Below are positions 47,260-58,904 of a stretch of 64,000 nt of DNA, piece after piece; within the stretch, counting starts at the first letter, position 1, and every line of letters begins with the position of its first letter. A program made the translations under genes and the position numbers. Origin of the DNA: Argentina anserina (Eukaryota; Streptophyta; Magnoliopsida; Rosales; Rosaceae). The DNA lies in assembly GCF_933775445.1 (NCBI RefSeq), contig NC_065878.1, forward strand, positions 4,362,001-4,426,000, written 5' to 3'. The notes under the pieces are model-generated. The model did no database searches. It was not told the origin of the DNA and saw nothing but the letters and a program-made list of their open reading frames with translations.

Positions 47260-47770
47260 ATTTCTAAACGAAAGCTTCTTCGAGATCGAGAGAGAAACTT
47301 GTGTAAGAAGGCTGATGAGCTTTCAATACTGTGTGGTTCCGATGTATGCAGGATCATCTTTAAACCTCACAAGACCAAACCAGAGATATGGCCCCAAGAT
47401 ATTACGGAAGTCCAACGTATTATAAAAAACAAAATACAAGGAGAAGGTGGCGATGAGGAACAATGATGATAAAGGTTTGCGAAGTCCTTCGTCCCAGGTA
47501 ATCAGAAATGCCACAGATGCTACTACTTCCCATTCTACTTCTGACCGTGAACAAAATAAGAAGAGAATGGACTTGAACCTTTCTAATTCTTATGATTCCG
47601 ACAGTACAGGGAAGACGTCGCATGCTGATTACAATACTTTGAATGCAGGGAGTGCAAAAATTTCCAACAACGTATTGGTTGGAGATGATGAGGTAAAGCT
47701 TGCTTCACTAGAAGCTAAGCTGCAAGATATAACCAAGATCATTGCTTTAAGGGAAGCAACATGTGTTTAA
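47260..47770 (+). pseudogene. Type I (M-gamma) MADS-box gene fragment
   Basis: A frame from about 47260 reads LLRDRERNLCKKADELSIL, then CGSDVCRIIFKPH and PEIWPQDITEVQRIIKNKI. This matches the second half of the MADS domain of AGL80-like proteins (KKxxELSxLCGVDACAIIxSP...PEVWP). The DNA-contact first half with its MxRxK start is replaced by unrelated sequence. After KNKIQGE the frame ends at TGA (47464-47466). The downstream part (DDKGLRSPSSQ... to 47770) continues in another frame, so there is a frameshift near 47430. The family acts in female gametophyte and endosperm, but this copy cannot encode a full domain. Confidence 0.6.
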
Positions 47771-48168
47771 TTTCTAGCGAATTGTATGTAACATATATTA
47801 TACACTAGGTCAATATTGCTAGATGTTTACATATAAGCTTTTCTTTCATGCTTTAAACAATCAGAGTGAAGCTTTAGACCTTTCCTGTTAGACCTTAATG
47901 TCTCGTGCTTGAGCCTCTATACATATGACGTTAATTTGTTCAAGAGTTTATTTTGTTTGTTTTTTTTTGGTTGAATCAAGCCTCGCAACATGGGCGAAAT
48001 TTTATTGAAAATTGAAATATAAAGAACAACGATGAACTGGAGAGGACATCCCCTGCTCCTTCAAAAACTTGTACAAGAGTTGCATATGCGGACTATTGGA
48101 AGGACACTTCAACTAATGACTACTACATGACAGCAAATGCCAGCTCCATTGTGAATACAAATCTCAAC
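47771..48168. other. 3' flank of receptor kinase unit 1
   Basis: Contains about 130 bp (47822-47965) that recurs near 60220-60350 beside the third kinase copy ('gcctctatacatatga'). It is therefore part of the tandemly duplicated unit. No coding sequence was seen. Confidence 0.5.
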
Positions 48169-50271
48169 TCAAACTAGTCTAGAGCGCGCTTCAATTTCCG
48201 AACCACCTTCATCAGCAACAACTGGCGTGTCTTGTGGATAAAGGAAAGGCTTTGGAGGCATTTTAATCAATTCAACTTCTCTTTCAAGCATCTCTACTAC
48301 TTTGTTCATCGAATTAGGACGGTCACTAGGCTTCATCTGTATACACCACAATGCTACCATGAGCATCTTCTTTGTTATGTTTTTTTCCTCGTCGGTTGCA
48401 TCTTCAATCTCTATCTCATTTCCTTCACTGAACTGGTCATAAACCCATGAAGGGAAGTATATCTGGCTAGAATGGGCCGCGACAGCATTCAAGTTCTTTC
48501 TCCTTCCTGCTATTTCCATCAGCAGCATTCCAAAACTATACATGTCAGCTTTGTTTGACACACCTCCAATATTCTTGTAAAACAATTCCGGAGCTATGTA
48601 TCCAATCGTTCCTCTAGCTGCAGTCAGAATCAAACTGCTATCATCTAATGGGCACAGTCTTGCCAGACCGAAGTCTGAAATCTTGGGAACAAAATTCTCG
48701 TCTAGAAGAATGTTGTGTGGCTTGATATCAAAATGCAATATCTTGATGTCACATCCCTGATGCAAATAATCAATTCCACGGGCCACTCCTAGTGAAATCT
48801 CAAAAGCTTCCTTGCAACTTAAGGAAATGATACCTTCTTTAGGAAATATGTGCTTGTCAAGAGACCCGTTTGGCATGTACTCGTATATAAGAGCACGCTT
48901 TGATCCCTCAGCACAGTAGCCAATTAGTTGGACCACATTGACATGATGAATTCTTCCAATGGTAGCAACTTCATTCATAAAATCCTGTCCATTAGCTTTG
49001 GACTTCCCCAACATCTTTATAGCAACAAACCGACCGCTCCGGAGCTTTCCTTTATACACAGAGCCATAACCTCCTTCTCCTAATTTATCCTTGAATCCTC
49101 TGGTCATTTTCTTGATATTGGAGTAGGAGTACCTTATTGGCATGAGGTTGTTGTGAGACTGTAGAAATTCTTCAATAACAGAGTACATTGATAAATGACG
49201 TCTTTTCAACTTGAAGATTAAAAGCACAATCACACAGGGAACTCCGAGTACAACTTTTGTCCCAGTCCACAATATCACTGTAATGGAAAATAATAACTCA
49301 TCAAAGAATAAGAAAAAGAAACAGTTTTTTTATCAGGTGCTAGGACTACTGCTAATTAATTTACGTTACCTGCATATAGAATGATTGCACCTGAATCTGC
49401 AAAAAAGAGAGAAGAGTTGTTCTGATGAGAGTTGTGATGATTTAAAAATTAAAATGGTCTCAGAAGAATAAGATTGAGATAGATAGTTGTCACCTAACAG
49501 TAACCCCCATCCGGATGAACAATTAATTTTGTTGGTATCAGCGTAGATGTAGCAATATGAATTTGGACTCCTCCTGTATCCTTCCTTCCATGAAAGTTCA
49601 AAGCCGTAGAGCAGCTGGTTGTGGATGTCTATGTAGGACCTGTTCACGTCCTTTGTACCATTCCATGATGACAAAACCATCAGCTCTATTGGGCATGAAT
49701 CTAACAAATCCGATGCATTTATGCTTTCAGTGACAACGAAAGAATGGCCACTCAATGCATTAATGCAAGGAGAAGTATCCACATACAGCGATGAAATATT
49801 CTCCAGCCGAGTTTCGCACGTCATGAAAATTATAGGCTTTGACAGTTCAAACCGATACCTGTTCCTCAAATTGGCACCTTTCAATGTATAAGTGCTGTAT
49901 GGATCATCATAACTGAAGTTATATCTGGACAACGAATAAGGAGGGATTGAAGAGCAGTTCCCCTTATGAACATTGGCATCCGCAACTTGGATTGTGGCGT
50001 TTTCATAATTGATGGCAAGTACAAAGTATTTGCCGGAATACAAGTACAGAACAGTGAGATTGTTCTCACAAGACAGGTTATACCTTAGGTCGCCGCACTC
50101 CTTTGGATCATCAATGAGTCGGAAGGGGTGACTTATATTACGGATGTTGCCGCAGGACGAGGGCTGACAGTAGCGTCGATGATCCTTAGCACGGCAAGGC
50201 ACACAGCATAAACAAAGAACTACTAGAACAATAATGAACCGTGGTGGAACGGTTAGCCTAACCTTGCTCAT
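48169..50271 (-). CDS. LRK10-like receptor protein kinase, intact
   Basis: A plasma-membrane receptor-like Ser/Thr kinase of the leaf-rust-10 locus type. The ligand is unknown. Exons 50271-49494, 49396-49370 and 49277-48169 join in frame to 637 residues. There is a signal peptide ([12 protein letters not shown]). A GUB_WAK galacturonan-binding-like module follows ([11 protein letters not shown], then HPFRL), with many Asn-x-Ser/Thr sites and a WAK-associated C-terminal part. The membrane segment is [16 protein letters not shown]. The kinase has [11 protein letters not shown], the VAIKML lysine, [12 protein letters not shown] (HFD in place of HRD, usual in this group), DFGLARL and GTIGYIAPE. 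The 27-bp middle exon is normal for this class. Two further damaged copies lie at 58.3-58.9 and 60.6-61.5 kb on the same strand. It is intact with canonical splice sites and the likely parent-type of the array. Confidence 0.93.
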
Positions 50272-51363
50272 GGCGAAATCTTAGTCTAGCTTGTTGCCCT
50301 CATCAGTTCCACACAAGCAGAGATGATATAGAGAAATGTTGTGATCAGACATGAACTTCACATATATTATTCAGCAAGGAAAAGATCTGACTTGTAAATT
50401 AGTGAAAGTGGGTCAGTTAATGTCCCAAATTCGTTATCGAATTTAATTTGACTCCATTTTATTGGCTACTTGAGATTTTTTGGTAAGGAACACTGGTTGT
50501 TTAATTGTCTAGTCATTTAGTCTTCATAGAAAGATACCTGCATCGAGAATATATATATATATATAACTTGTAAGAATACGGCAACCAATAATATCTGAGT
50601 GCAAAAGACAAGAGACTTGATTACAACTTTGTGGAACTAAGAGTCCCAAGAGATTAGCATGTCGAGATATATGGGTGCTTCCTGGAAGATGAGTGAACAG
50701 AACTAAGATTTGACATTGTTTAGTAATCTTGCTCAATTGTGTGTTCAATTCTTTGTTTGTTATCTTGTAGGGGACTACTTGTTTATTTCATTCATTTTGA
50801 TATATATATACTGGATTTTTTGTTGTAGTTGTAACTTGTTGTCTAATTCAAATTGATATATGGAAATGTTGAAACATCGGAACTGCATCGAAGCCGCATC
50901 AGAAAGTGGATTACCCGAATATACGGTTTTATTGATCCGGAAAGTGATGATTTGCAAATTCGCCGAACCATTTAAAGTGGGTTGGTACCTAAGAGGCTAT
51001 ATATTAACAATAGAAGTTTATGGTCAGAACCATGTAAACGTAAACTTCCATGGTTCCCAAAGAAAGAAATATAAACATATAATGTTGTACACCAAGTTTT
51101 CAATGAAAGAATATGAACAAGAACAAAGAAGACAACATTTACAACAGAAATAATATCTATTAAGATTGAAAATTTTTACAAGTTTTTTCACATCCAAAAA
51201 TTCTCTACTTCCAAACTTGCTGTTTTGCCTGTCAGTCTCAGTCTCGTGTTCATTAGTGTCTTAGTGGAAACCATTATGAGTCAAGTTGAGGTTGATAGCA
51301 AAGTTAAAGAGTTGCTCAGTTAGGGTTATCAAATTATTTTGAATCACATATACATCTCATAAT
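50272..51363. other. 5' flank of receptor kinase unit 1; no gene
   Basis: The stretch 50570-50720 recurs at 59222-59420 upstream of the ectodomain remnant, so it is duplicated promoter-side DNA. TA repeats lie near 50551 and 50802. The short plus-strand open frame near 50860 shows no recognisable similarity. Confidence 0.45.
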
Positions 51364-52200
51364 TTACTGAATACTATTGTACAGCTCATCAAAACTGTTT
51401 TGGAAAGGAGTTCCTGAGAGAACTATACGTCTATGTGTTTTGATATTTGATGAAGCCTTCCACATATGACTTTTATCATTTCGAGGTGTATGCCCTTCAT
51501 CAAAGACTACAATACCAGGAAAATCTAGCAGAATGTTCCTCATTTTCATAGCTAGGCCAGCTTTCTTGTCTGCAGAATTATGCGCCGTAGAAAGTTTCTC
51601 AAAAAGTCTGTAACTAATATCAAGGACGCTTCTTTCCTTGTTCCAGGAATATAACTTCAACCAATGACTACTTTCAACACTTTTGACATGGCGCTGGCCT
51701 ATATTTTGAACCAAAATCTCAAGGGCTGCTTTGTTCTCCTTTCCGGAGAAACTTTGATTGTTAAGATTGTGAAAGGGTATTTCAAAGCCCCATTTTTAAA
51801 CTCCTCTTCGCAGGTGTGAAGCATGGTACGAGGAGCAATTATCAGTGGCCTATATTTGGGGTTAAATTTCATGTATGCCTGAAGAAAGACAATGGTTAGA
51901 CGTGTCTTCCCTGTTCCAGGTGCATGTGATATTATGCAACCACCCCCACCATCAGCATGAATTCTACCAGCTATTTGACTCCAAACAAATTCAAAACCTT
52001 CACGCTGGTGAGGGTACACACTACTATTAACACCAGGGATTAAGTCCCACACCGTGCCATCGACATGAGCATTGGAAGTAAGGCCAGACCCAGATTCATG
52101 ACATTGTACCTCCTCAGGAATAGACCAGTTGTCTTCTGCATAGGATCTCTTGCCAGATCATCCATAAGGGTTTGGAGCCTGGAGTGATCATAACCAACGG
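51364..52200 (-). pseudogene. CLASSY-type SNF2 helicase fragment
   Basis: CLASSY proteins help recruit RNA polymerase IV in RNA-directed DNA methylation. From about 52130 the minus strand reads VWDLIPGVNSSVYPHQREGF, then ISHAPGTGKTRLTIVF (Walker A), IIAPRTML, VVFDEGHTPRN (DEGH box) and RIVLSGTPFQNSFDELYN. These are the CLSY3/4-like SNF2 N-terminal lobe motifs. A one-base shift near 51765 (KYPF then HNLNN) breaks the frame. The sequence stops at TAA just after the GTPFQN motif (51364), so the whole C-terminal helicase lobe is absent. It is a truncated remnant inside the receptor-kinase array. Confidence 0.78.
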
Positions 52201-52529
52201 CAAAATCAGATATCTGATAATTTGAATAGAAGTAGCAAGTTGAAAAGCAATGCAGTAGCCATGTTCAAACTAACAAGTAAGCTCATCCAAGTACTAAGCA
52301 CCTATGCTTATTAGTGAACTATTATCAAGTATCAAATGCAATTCAGACATGTTTTTCAGGTTTCTATTTCTCTATGTCATGATCCTTTATGAAATTGTGT
52401 CTTCAATTATTCTTTTAGAATTCTTAAGAGCATTTAAGCTACAACATCAATACTCTATAAAGCTGGCTAGGTGGTAAGCTAAAAAATTGAAGTTAATCTA
52501 TGAAATACTAATATATATATATATACGGA

Positions 52530-52866
52530 GGGGATCGAGGGCGGACGCCCCCAAAGTGCGGACGTCGCCGATTCCAACGACCGGCGACGCACAACGACGA
52601 GGAATGGTGCCGGCCGTGCTTCTCCCTCTCGGCGCTCCTGTCTGTGCCGGCCGGAGCTCCATCGTCGGCCCACGGTGGCCGGAATCTGTAAATTTCCCAT
52701 AAACTTGAATTTTTTGGAAATTTGCAGATTCTTGCTGCCGTGGGCCGCCGATGGTGCTCTGGCCGGCACAGACAGGAGAGCCAGAAGGGGGGGGAGCACG
52801 GGCACCTTCCGCGCCGTCGTTGCATATCGTCGGTCGCTGGAATGGGCGAATCCATCCGTACGGATG
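52530..52866. mobile_element. GC-rich foldback element, left part
   Basis: Long inverted arms pair around an AT-rich loop near 52690-52725: 'ggaatctgtaaatttcc' opposes 'ggaaatttgcagattc', and 'gtgccggccgg' opposes 'ctggccggcac'. The arms are about 150 bp and far more GC-rich than the surroundings. The element has no coding sense and looks like a MITE-type foldback. Its right tip resumes after the LTR insertion (55440-55460). Confidence 0.6.
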
Positions 52867-52871
52867 GTTCG

Positions 52872-55434
52872 TGTAACGACCCTAAAATTTCAAGCTTAAA
52901 AACTCAAAATTTCAAAGTCGTTAAACACTAAACAATTTCAATGAAATCGAAATCATTTAAAATGCACAGCGGATCATTACTGAGTTCTCAATACAACTCA
53001 GATTACCAATTATTACAATCCAAATTATAATTCAACATTACATAAGATGGAAATGTAATAATCCTCACAATCTCTCACAAATCTCACAAATAAATCCACA
53101 CCAATTCTCACACACAAATCCACGCTAAAAACTTCACCACAAGCAGGATACGAATGACTTCGAGTCTCCGGAATCGTCACTCAATCTCCACTAATCAACA
53201 CCTACGGAATTATCCCCTACACCTTCGAATTGGTGCACCGGGATTGTAAACACAAACCCGGTAAGCTTATAGCTCGTATGAGTAAAATGAAAATATATTT
53301 CGCATATCAATATATATACGAAAAATCACAAATCAGCAAATATAAATGCCCTCATGAGTCAATGGACGGCCCATCTGGTTGTCCCAAAAATATATGAAGT
53401 GAAAGTGCTCATGAGAAATCGGGCAACCCTTCTGGTTACCCAAAAACATTCATAATACGGGTACTAATGAACGCTGGTACACATCCGTTACCCCTCACGT
53501 AGTACACCGCTGATATTGGGTAACCACCCGCTACCCAACATCCAAAACAATCTGAGTACTCATGAGCCGATAACCACCCGTTACCTCACATGCAGTACTA
53601 CGGCAGACAGACTAGAGCTCTAACTGTATCGTAACTTTCGCCCAGCCAAAGGCTAGGTTCCGACTTGCCAAACACGTACAATAATCTCACATCATATTGT
53701 ACAAAAATCAAGTCCGAAGACAATCAACATTTTAACAATCTCCATGTTAAAATTCACGTACAATAATCTCACATCATATTGTACAAATCAAAATCAAATG
53801 CTCGATAATATCTTGTCATCGAAATGACATCATCACGATAAAATCATAACAGTATATTATATAGCAAACTATATATATATGTACTTATTTACCATTTATA
53901 CAATATATATATAATCCATTATATCATATACATGTCGTATTTCAATATTTAAAACTCTTGTAAAAATCTTGAATTCACCGCAAGGGTAGATTCGTAAAAT
54001 ATGTGAGATTTTACTCACCTTATCGACTCGAGCGTAATTCCACAATTTCCGAAGATAATTCATTTCCTTGATTTATCGATCACCTTGAAAAGATAAGAAA
54101 AGAATTTAGAAACATTTCGTAAACCTTTAAATGCCGTAACAGTAATAATCGGTTACTGTTCATCAATTTTCGGTTTTACGAATTTACTATTCACCGAGTA
54201 CTATTCACTGTTTTACTATTCACGTATTTATTATTTATGTATTAATGTATAACTACACATCCAATACGTATCTTTGTACGAGTACATACTATTTACGTAT
54301 TTCTATACGTATAAACACTATTCAAATGTACGTACTGTCTCAGTAAATAATAATTACCGAATTACCCTTCCAAAATTACTTTTTACCTTTACTAAAAGTA
54401 ATTTACATTTACAATTACCCTATGTAAATAAAATTTACATTTACCGTACGTAACTCACCTTTTTACATTTACCGTACGTAAAAATAAATTACAAAATTAC
54501 CCTTTTCGGAAACACTGTTCACGCCGCCGCACGTTGCGGCGCGTGGGGCTCACGCGCCGACGCCACCAACGGCGCGTGTCATGCCACCGCCGCCCCATTT
54601 CTCTTCCTTTCTCCTCTCTCTTCTCCTCCACGGCCTCACGCCGCCCCTAGGTCACTCCACGCCCCTATACGCGCGCCACCCATAGCGGCGGCATCTCCCC
54701 CAAATCCCTCCCCCTCCGATCTCCTCTAAAACTCCATCAAACCAACCAAAAACAACACAAATCCACACAACAAGCATCACAACATCCAATTAGATGGAAA
54801 CCTCACCTATTCCGGGCCTTGGGAGCGCCGGAGCTCGTCGGAGAGTTCGGACCGATTGGGTTCGGTCCTTGCGAGTCGCGTCGAAGCTTCACGGTGGCGC
54901 TGGAGACCGTGGCTTGCTTGGAGGGGGACTGCGTCGAGCTTGCGAGGCTGCTGGTGTCGGCGGTGAAGGACACGTCGGCCTGGAGGCGGCGGATCGATGG
55001 AGGGAGTTTCTGAGGAGGGAGAGAGTTTCGGGGAGAGAGAAAGAAAGAGGGAGGGAGGCGGAGAGAAGAGAGAAAATGGGTTTCCTGAAATGGAAACCCT
55101 AAACACAAAAATATCCTATTTATACTCGTTTCCAAAATCGGAAACTAACTTCCGACATTAATAACTTCCACATTCGACGTCCGATTAAAACGCGTCACAT
55201 ACTCACGAACTCGTATCGACGAGCTCTACAACTTTCGTGAAGAAAGTTTTCACAACCGAGCAACGGAATAAAAGTCGATATATAGGTTGCGGTAACGTCA
55301 CGTTTTTTCGAATTCGGAACGTTTACGTTTTAGTTTCATAACGTCGCAAACAATCACATTTATTCTAATTAAATTTCACAACTTGATAGAATCCAAATCA
55401 AACCAAATATTGTTTGAAAACTAGGGTTATTACA
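52872..55434 (-). mobile_element. 2.56 kb solo gypsy-type LTR
   Basis: It begins TGTAACGACCCT and ends GGGTTATTACA, flanked by exact gttcg duplications (52867-52871 and 55435-55439). No second LTR or polyprotein is present, so it is a solo LTR. Signals such as ggtgagtaaaatctcac (minus strand) suggest minus orientation. A GC-rich zone (54520-54680, 54800-55080) gives chance open frames on both strands. It splits the GC-rich foldback element, and removing it restores a continuous flank. Confidence 0.8.
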
Positions 55435-55439
55435 GTTCG

Positions 55440-56116
55440 CTCCTAATCCGGCCTCTATATGTATATATGTATATTTCTAGTGTGATGCTTGTACTTAATT
55501 TCTATCCCTTTCTACATTTTAACAGAGCACTGTGAAGTAAATTGAAGGGAGAAAAATAAAATAAGGCCATTGACATAAGAAAAGGAAAGGTCAATTGTCA
55601 AGTCCAAACATGCTGGATCATCACCGATACAAAATAATAATTATATGTATATACAATAGAAATAAGAATTATAACAATTTAAGATAATAAAAAAATGGTT
55701 ACAACTCTTCTGGTCGCAACGTGAACTATAAATATGTTGTCAAATTCAGAGAAACTTAGGCATTTTAAAGGAAAAAGGAATAGAAATACAGCTCTGATGA
55801 TTCCGAAGAATCCCAGCTACATGACGCAAGCCTTTCAGGCCTTCTGGATTAACAAAACGAAGCATACTACGTAGTGAGGCACGTACCAACAGAACATAAA
55901 GCACTATATTCAGTATAATCGCAATAGCACAGTGATTTTAGCTCAAAGAGCAACTGACAGCTAGGATGACCGATCTCAATAAATGAAAATAATTGCAGGA
56001 CTTACAAAGTCTGGTACCACATACTTGACCTCCGGTGCACATGAAGGCAATATTTGCAAATCAACCCAATTTCTTCATAAGTTTAAGTTGATGTTACCCT
56101 CGACTACAAAGCATAT
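55440..56116. other. Right tip of foldback element, then gene-free spacer
   Basis: The first about 20 bp complete the GC-rich foldback element. The remainder is AT-rich with no recognisable gene or paired repeat. Confidence 0.4.
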
Positions 56117-56933
56117 TGTCACGGACCTAGTCATTCGGTTGTTATACTTGGTCCATGCGGCACTCCATCTCTATGGAGCCAGCCTTATCCAACGGGACAG
56201 TGCACTGGTTACGCCCTGCTTTGGGCTCATCAGGGGATCGGCTCTAGACCCCGACCAGTGTGTAGGGCGGCCAACTCCATTCTTCGACGTTAAGTCCCCG
56301 ATTAGCGACAAGCTCCACAAATTTGTCGGCCTGCCTGAAGCCGTAGGAAGGAGCAACTATATATCACCCACACCTTCTAATCTTGGAGCAATCTCACACG
56401 TCCATGAAGCTCATATAACTAGCGATGCCCACAGTAGACACTCCCAAAAAACGGGACGTGACAACCTCCCCCACCAATCTTGGTGTATGTCCTCGTACAC
56501 CGGATTCCCATTTGCGGACCGCGTAACCCTTGTACGCCCGCGATGCATGAGCCATGAAAGGAGTTCCTAAAGATCGCTCAACAATGCTTCGCGCCAGATA
56601 TCTCGTCTTGGACTTTACCATGGATCCTCGTTTAGTCCTCCCCTTGGAGGCGACCCTGCCTACTCGACTCCCCCGCGGAGCCCCCCATGTCCTGAGGACA
56701 TGGCGACAACCCTCAAGACCTCACTTGCTCTCTGTGTTTTACCTTGATATCTAACTACTGCTACCTATGTCCCTATTTATAGATGTCTAAACCTGAAACC
56801 TATAAGTCATTGGAAACCAATTCCCAATAGACATATAAACCATTACCAAGTAGGAAACCACCAAAGTGTTCCTTCTTTGATCAAGATCTAATGAATCCTT
56901 ATCCTAAGTGGAATCGGATCCACAAACCTAACA
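56117..56933 (-). repeat. Probable copia 3' LTR (minus strand)
   Basis: On the minus strand a purine-rich tract (aagtggaagat) is followed by TGTTAGGTTTGTGG, the layout of a polypurine tract and LTR start. A TATA-like 'tataaataggga' (minus strand) lies inside. The far end is placed at tgtcacgg (56117) only because it gives TG...CA. It is uncertain. Confidence 0.35.
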
Positions 56934-57028
56934 ATCTTCCACTTGGAGCCGATTTCACCAGTAGCAACAATCTTCAATACTCTTCAATCATAACAACTCG
57001 AAACCCACCATAGCCAACATCTCCCTCT

Positions 57029-57274
57029 TCAGGTTTGGAGACCAACTGAAGCCAAGCATAGCTTCAGTTTACCTATTGGCACATACTTAGTCAACATGTC
57101 CGCAGGATTTTCACTTCCTTGAATCTTCAACAATTGCAGCACTCCATTCTCCACGAGCTCTCTTATGCAATGATACTTAATAGGAATGTGTTTAGTCTTT
57201 GAATGAAAAACAAGGTTTTTTGCCAAGTGAATTGCACTTTGACTATTACTGTGCAAAGCACAAATCTCCTTCTT
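57029..57274 (-). mobile_element. Copia RNase H fragment
   Basis: The minus-strand frame reads KEICALHSNSQSAIHLAKN, then KTKHIPIKYHCIRELVENG and NPADMLTKYVP. These are typical copia RNase H and tail motifs, followed by the LTR-like sequence at 56933. The 5' side is cut at about 57274, where gypsy-type LTR sequence starts. Confidence 0.75.
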
Positions 57275-58254
57275 GCCAAACACGTACAATAATCTCACAT
57301 CATATTGTACAAAAATCAAGTCCGAAGACAATCAACATTTTAACAATCTCCATGTTAAAATTCAAGTACAATAATCTCACATCATATTGTACAAATCAAA
57401 ATCACATGCTCGATAATATCTTGTCATCGAAATGACATCATCACGATAAAATCATAACAGTATATTATATAGCAAACTATATATATATATGTACTTATTT
57501 ACCATTTGTACAATATATATAATCCATTATATCATATACATGTCGTATTTCAATATTTAAAACTCTTGCAAAAATCTTGAATTCACCGCAAGGGTAGATT
57601 CGTAAAATATGTGAGATTTTACTCACCTTATCGACTTGAGCGTAATTCCACAATTTCCGAAGATAATTCATTTCCTTGATTTATGGATCACCTTGAAAAG
57701 ATAAGAAAAGAATTTAGAAACGTTTCGTAAACCTTTAAATGCCGTAACAGTAATAATCGGTTACTGTTAAGCAATTATCGGTTTACGAATTTACTGTTCA
57801 CTGAGTACTATTCACGTATTTACTATTTATGTATTAATGTATAAATACACATCCAATACGTATCTCTGTACGAGTACATACCGTTTACGTATTTCTGTAC
57901 GTATAAACACTATTCAAATGTACGTACTGTCTTAGTAAATAATAATTACCGAATTACCCTTCTAAAATTACTTTTTACCTTTACTAAAAGTAATTTACAT
58001 TTACAATTACCATATGTAAATAAAATTTACATTTACTGTACGTAAATCACCTTTTTACATTTACCGTACGTAAAAATAAATGATAAAATTACCATTTTCG
58101 GAAACACTGTTCACGCCGCCGCACGTGGCGTCGCGTGGGGTACACGCGCCACCCGCCGGCAGGCTGCGCGTGGGGCTCATGCGCCGACGCTACAAACGGC
58201 GCGTGTCACGCCACCCCCGCCCTATTTCTCTTCCTTTCTCCTCTCTCTTCTCCT
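57273..58254 (-). repeat. Truncated second copy of the gypsy-type LTR
   Basis: About 980 bp closely matches 53664-54630 of the solo LTR, with small indels, and keeps neither LTR end. It joins the copia RNase H fragment at its left side through shared 'cttgccaaacacgtac'. At its right side it abuts the receptor-kinase ectodomain at about 58254. It was therefore placed or trimmed by deletion rather than by normal integration. Confidence 0.8.
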
Positions 58255-58904
58255 CAACAATTACCATAGAGCAGCTCGTTGTGGATATCTATGTAGGACC
58301 TTTTCACGTCCTTTGTACCATACCAATCCGCTGAGGACAAAACCTGTAGCTCTATATTGCATGAATCCAACAATTCCGATGCATATAAGCCTTCAGTGAC
58401 AACGACAAAAGAATGGCCACTTGTTGCGTTAATGCAAGGCGCAGTATCCACATACAGAGATGAAGTATTATCTGGCCGAGCTTCACAGGTCAGAAACATG
58501 ATAGCGATTGTCTCTTCAGGACAATAGGCGTTCCTCCAATTGGCATGTGGGTCGACATGATGACTGAAGTTATAGCTGGACAACGAATAAGGAGGAAGTG
58601 AAGAGCAGTTACCCTTATGAACGTTGGCATCCACAACTCGGATTGTGGCATTTTCATAATTGATGGCAAGTACAAAGTATCTTGCTGGATACAAGTGTAA
58701 AACAGTGAGATTGTTCTCACAAGACAGGTTATACCTTATGTCACCGCACTCCGGTGGATCATCAAGGAGTCGGAACGGGTAACTTATATTAGGGATGTCG
58801 CCGCAGGACGAGGGCTGACAGTAGCGATCCTTAGCATGGCAAGGTACACAACATAAACAAAGAACTACTAGAACGATGAACTGTGCTAGCCTGACCTTGA
58901 TCAT
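58255..58904 (-). pseudogene. LRK10-like receptor ectodomain remnant (unit 2)
   Basis: The minus-strand frame starts MIKVRLAQ with a signal peptide ([12 protein letters not shown]), then [11 protein letters not shown] and SYPFRLL. It follows the unit 1 ectodomain to IDIHNELLYG, with many small substitutions and a few indels. At about 58263 similarity stops where the truncated gypsy-type LTR begins, and a stop comes two codons later. The WAK-associated end, membrane segment and kinase are gone. The 5' flank is shared with unit 1. As it stands it could only make a secreted ectodomain. Confidence 0.82.

Noticed and set aside
50860..51153. 97-codon plus-strand frame upstream of the receptor kinase
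   Set aside because: No similarity, no splice or promoter support. It lies in the flank between array pieces.
54794..55135. Overlapping GC-rich open frames on both strands
   Set aside because: They lie inside the solo LTR, where high GC lowers stop frequency. Three frames are open at once, which argues against coding.
55983..56570. 195-codon plus-strand frame
   Set aside because: It overlaps the probable copia LTR, is antisense to the element, and has no recognised domain.
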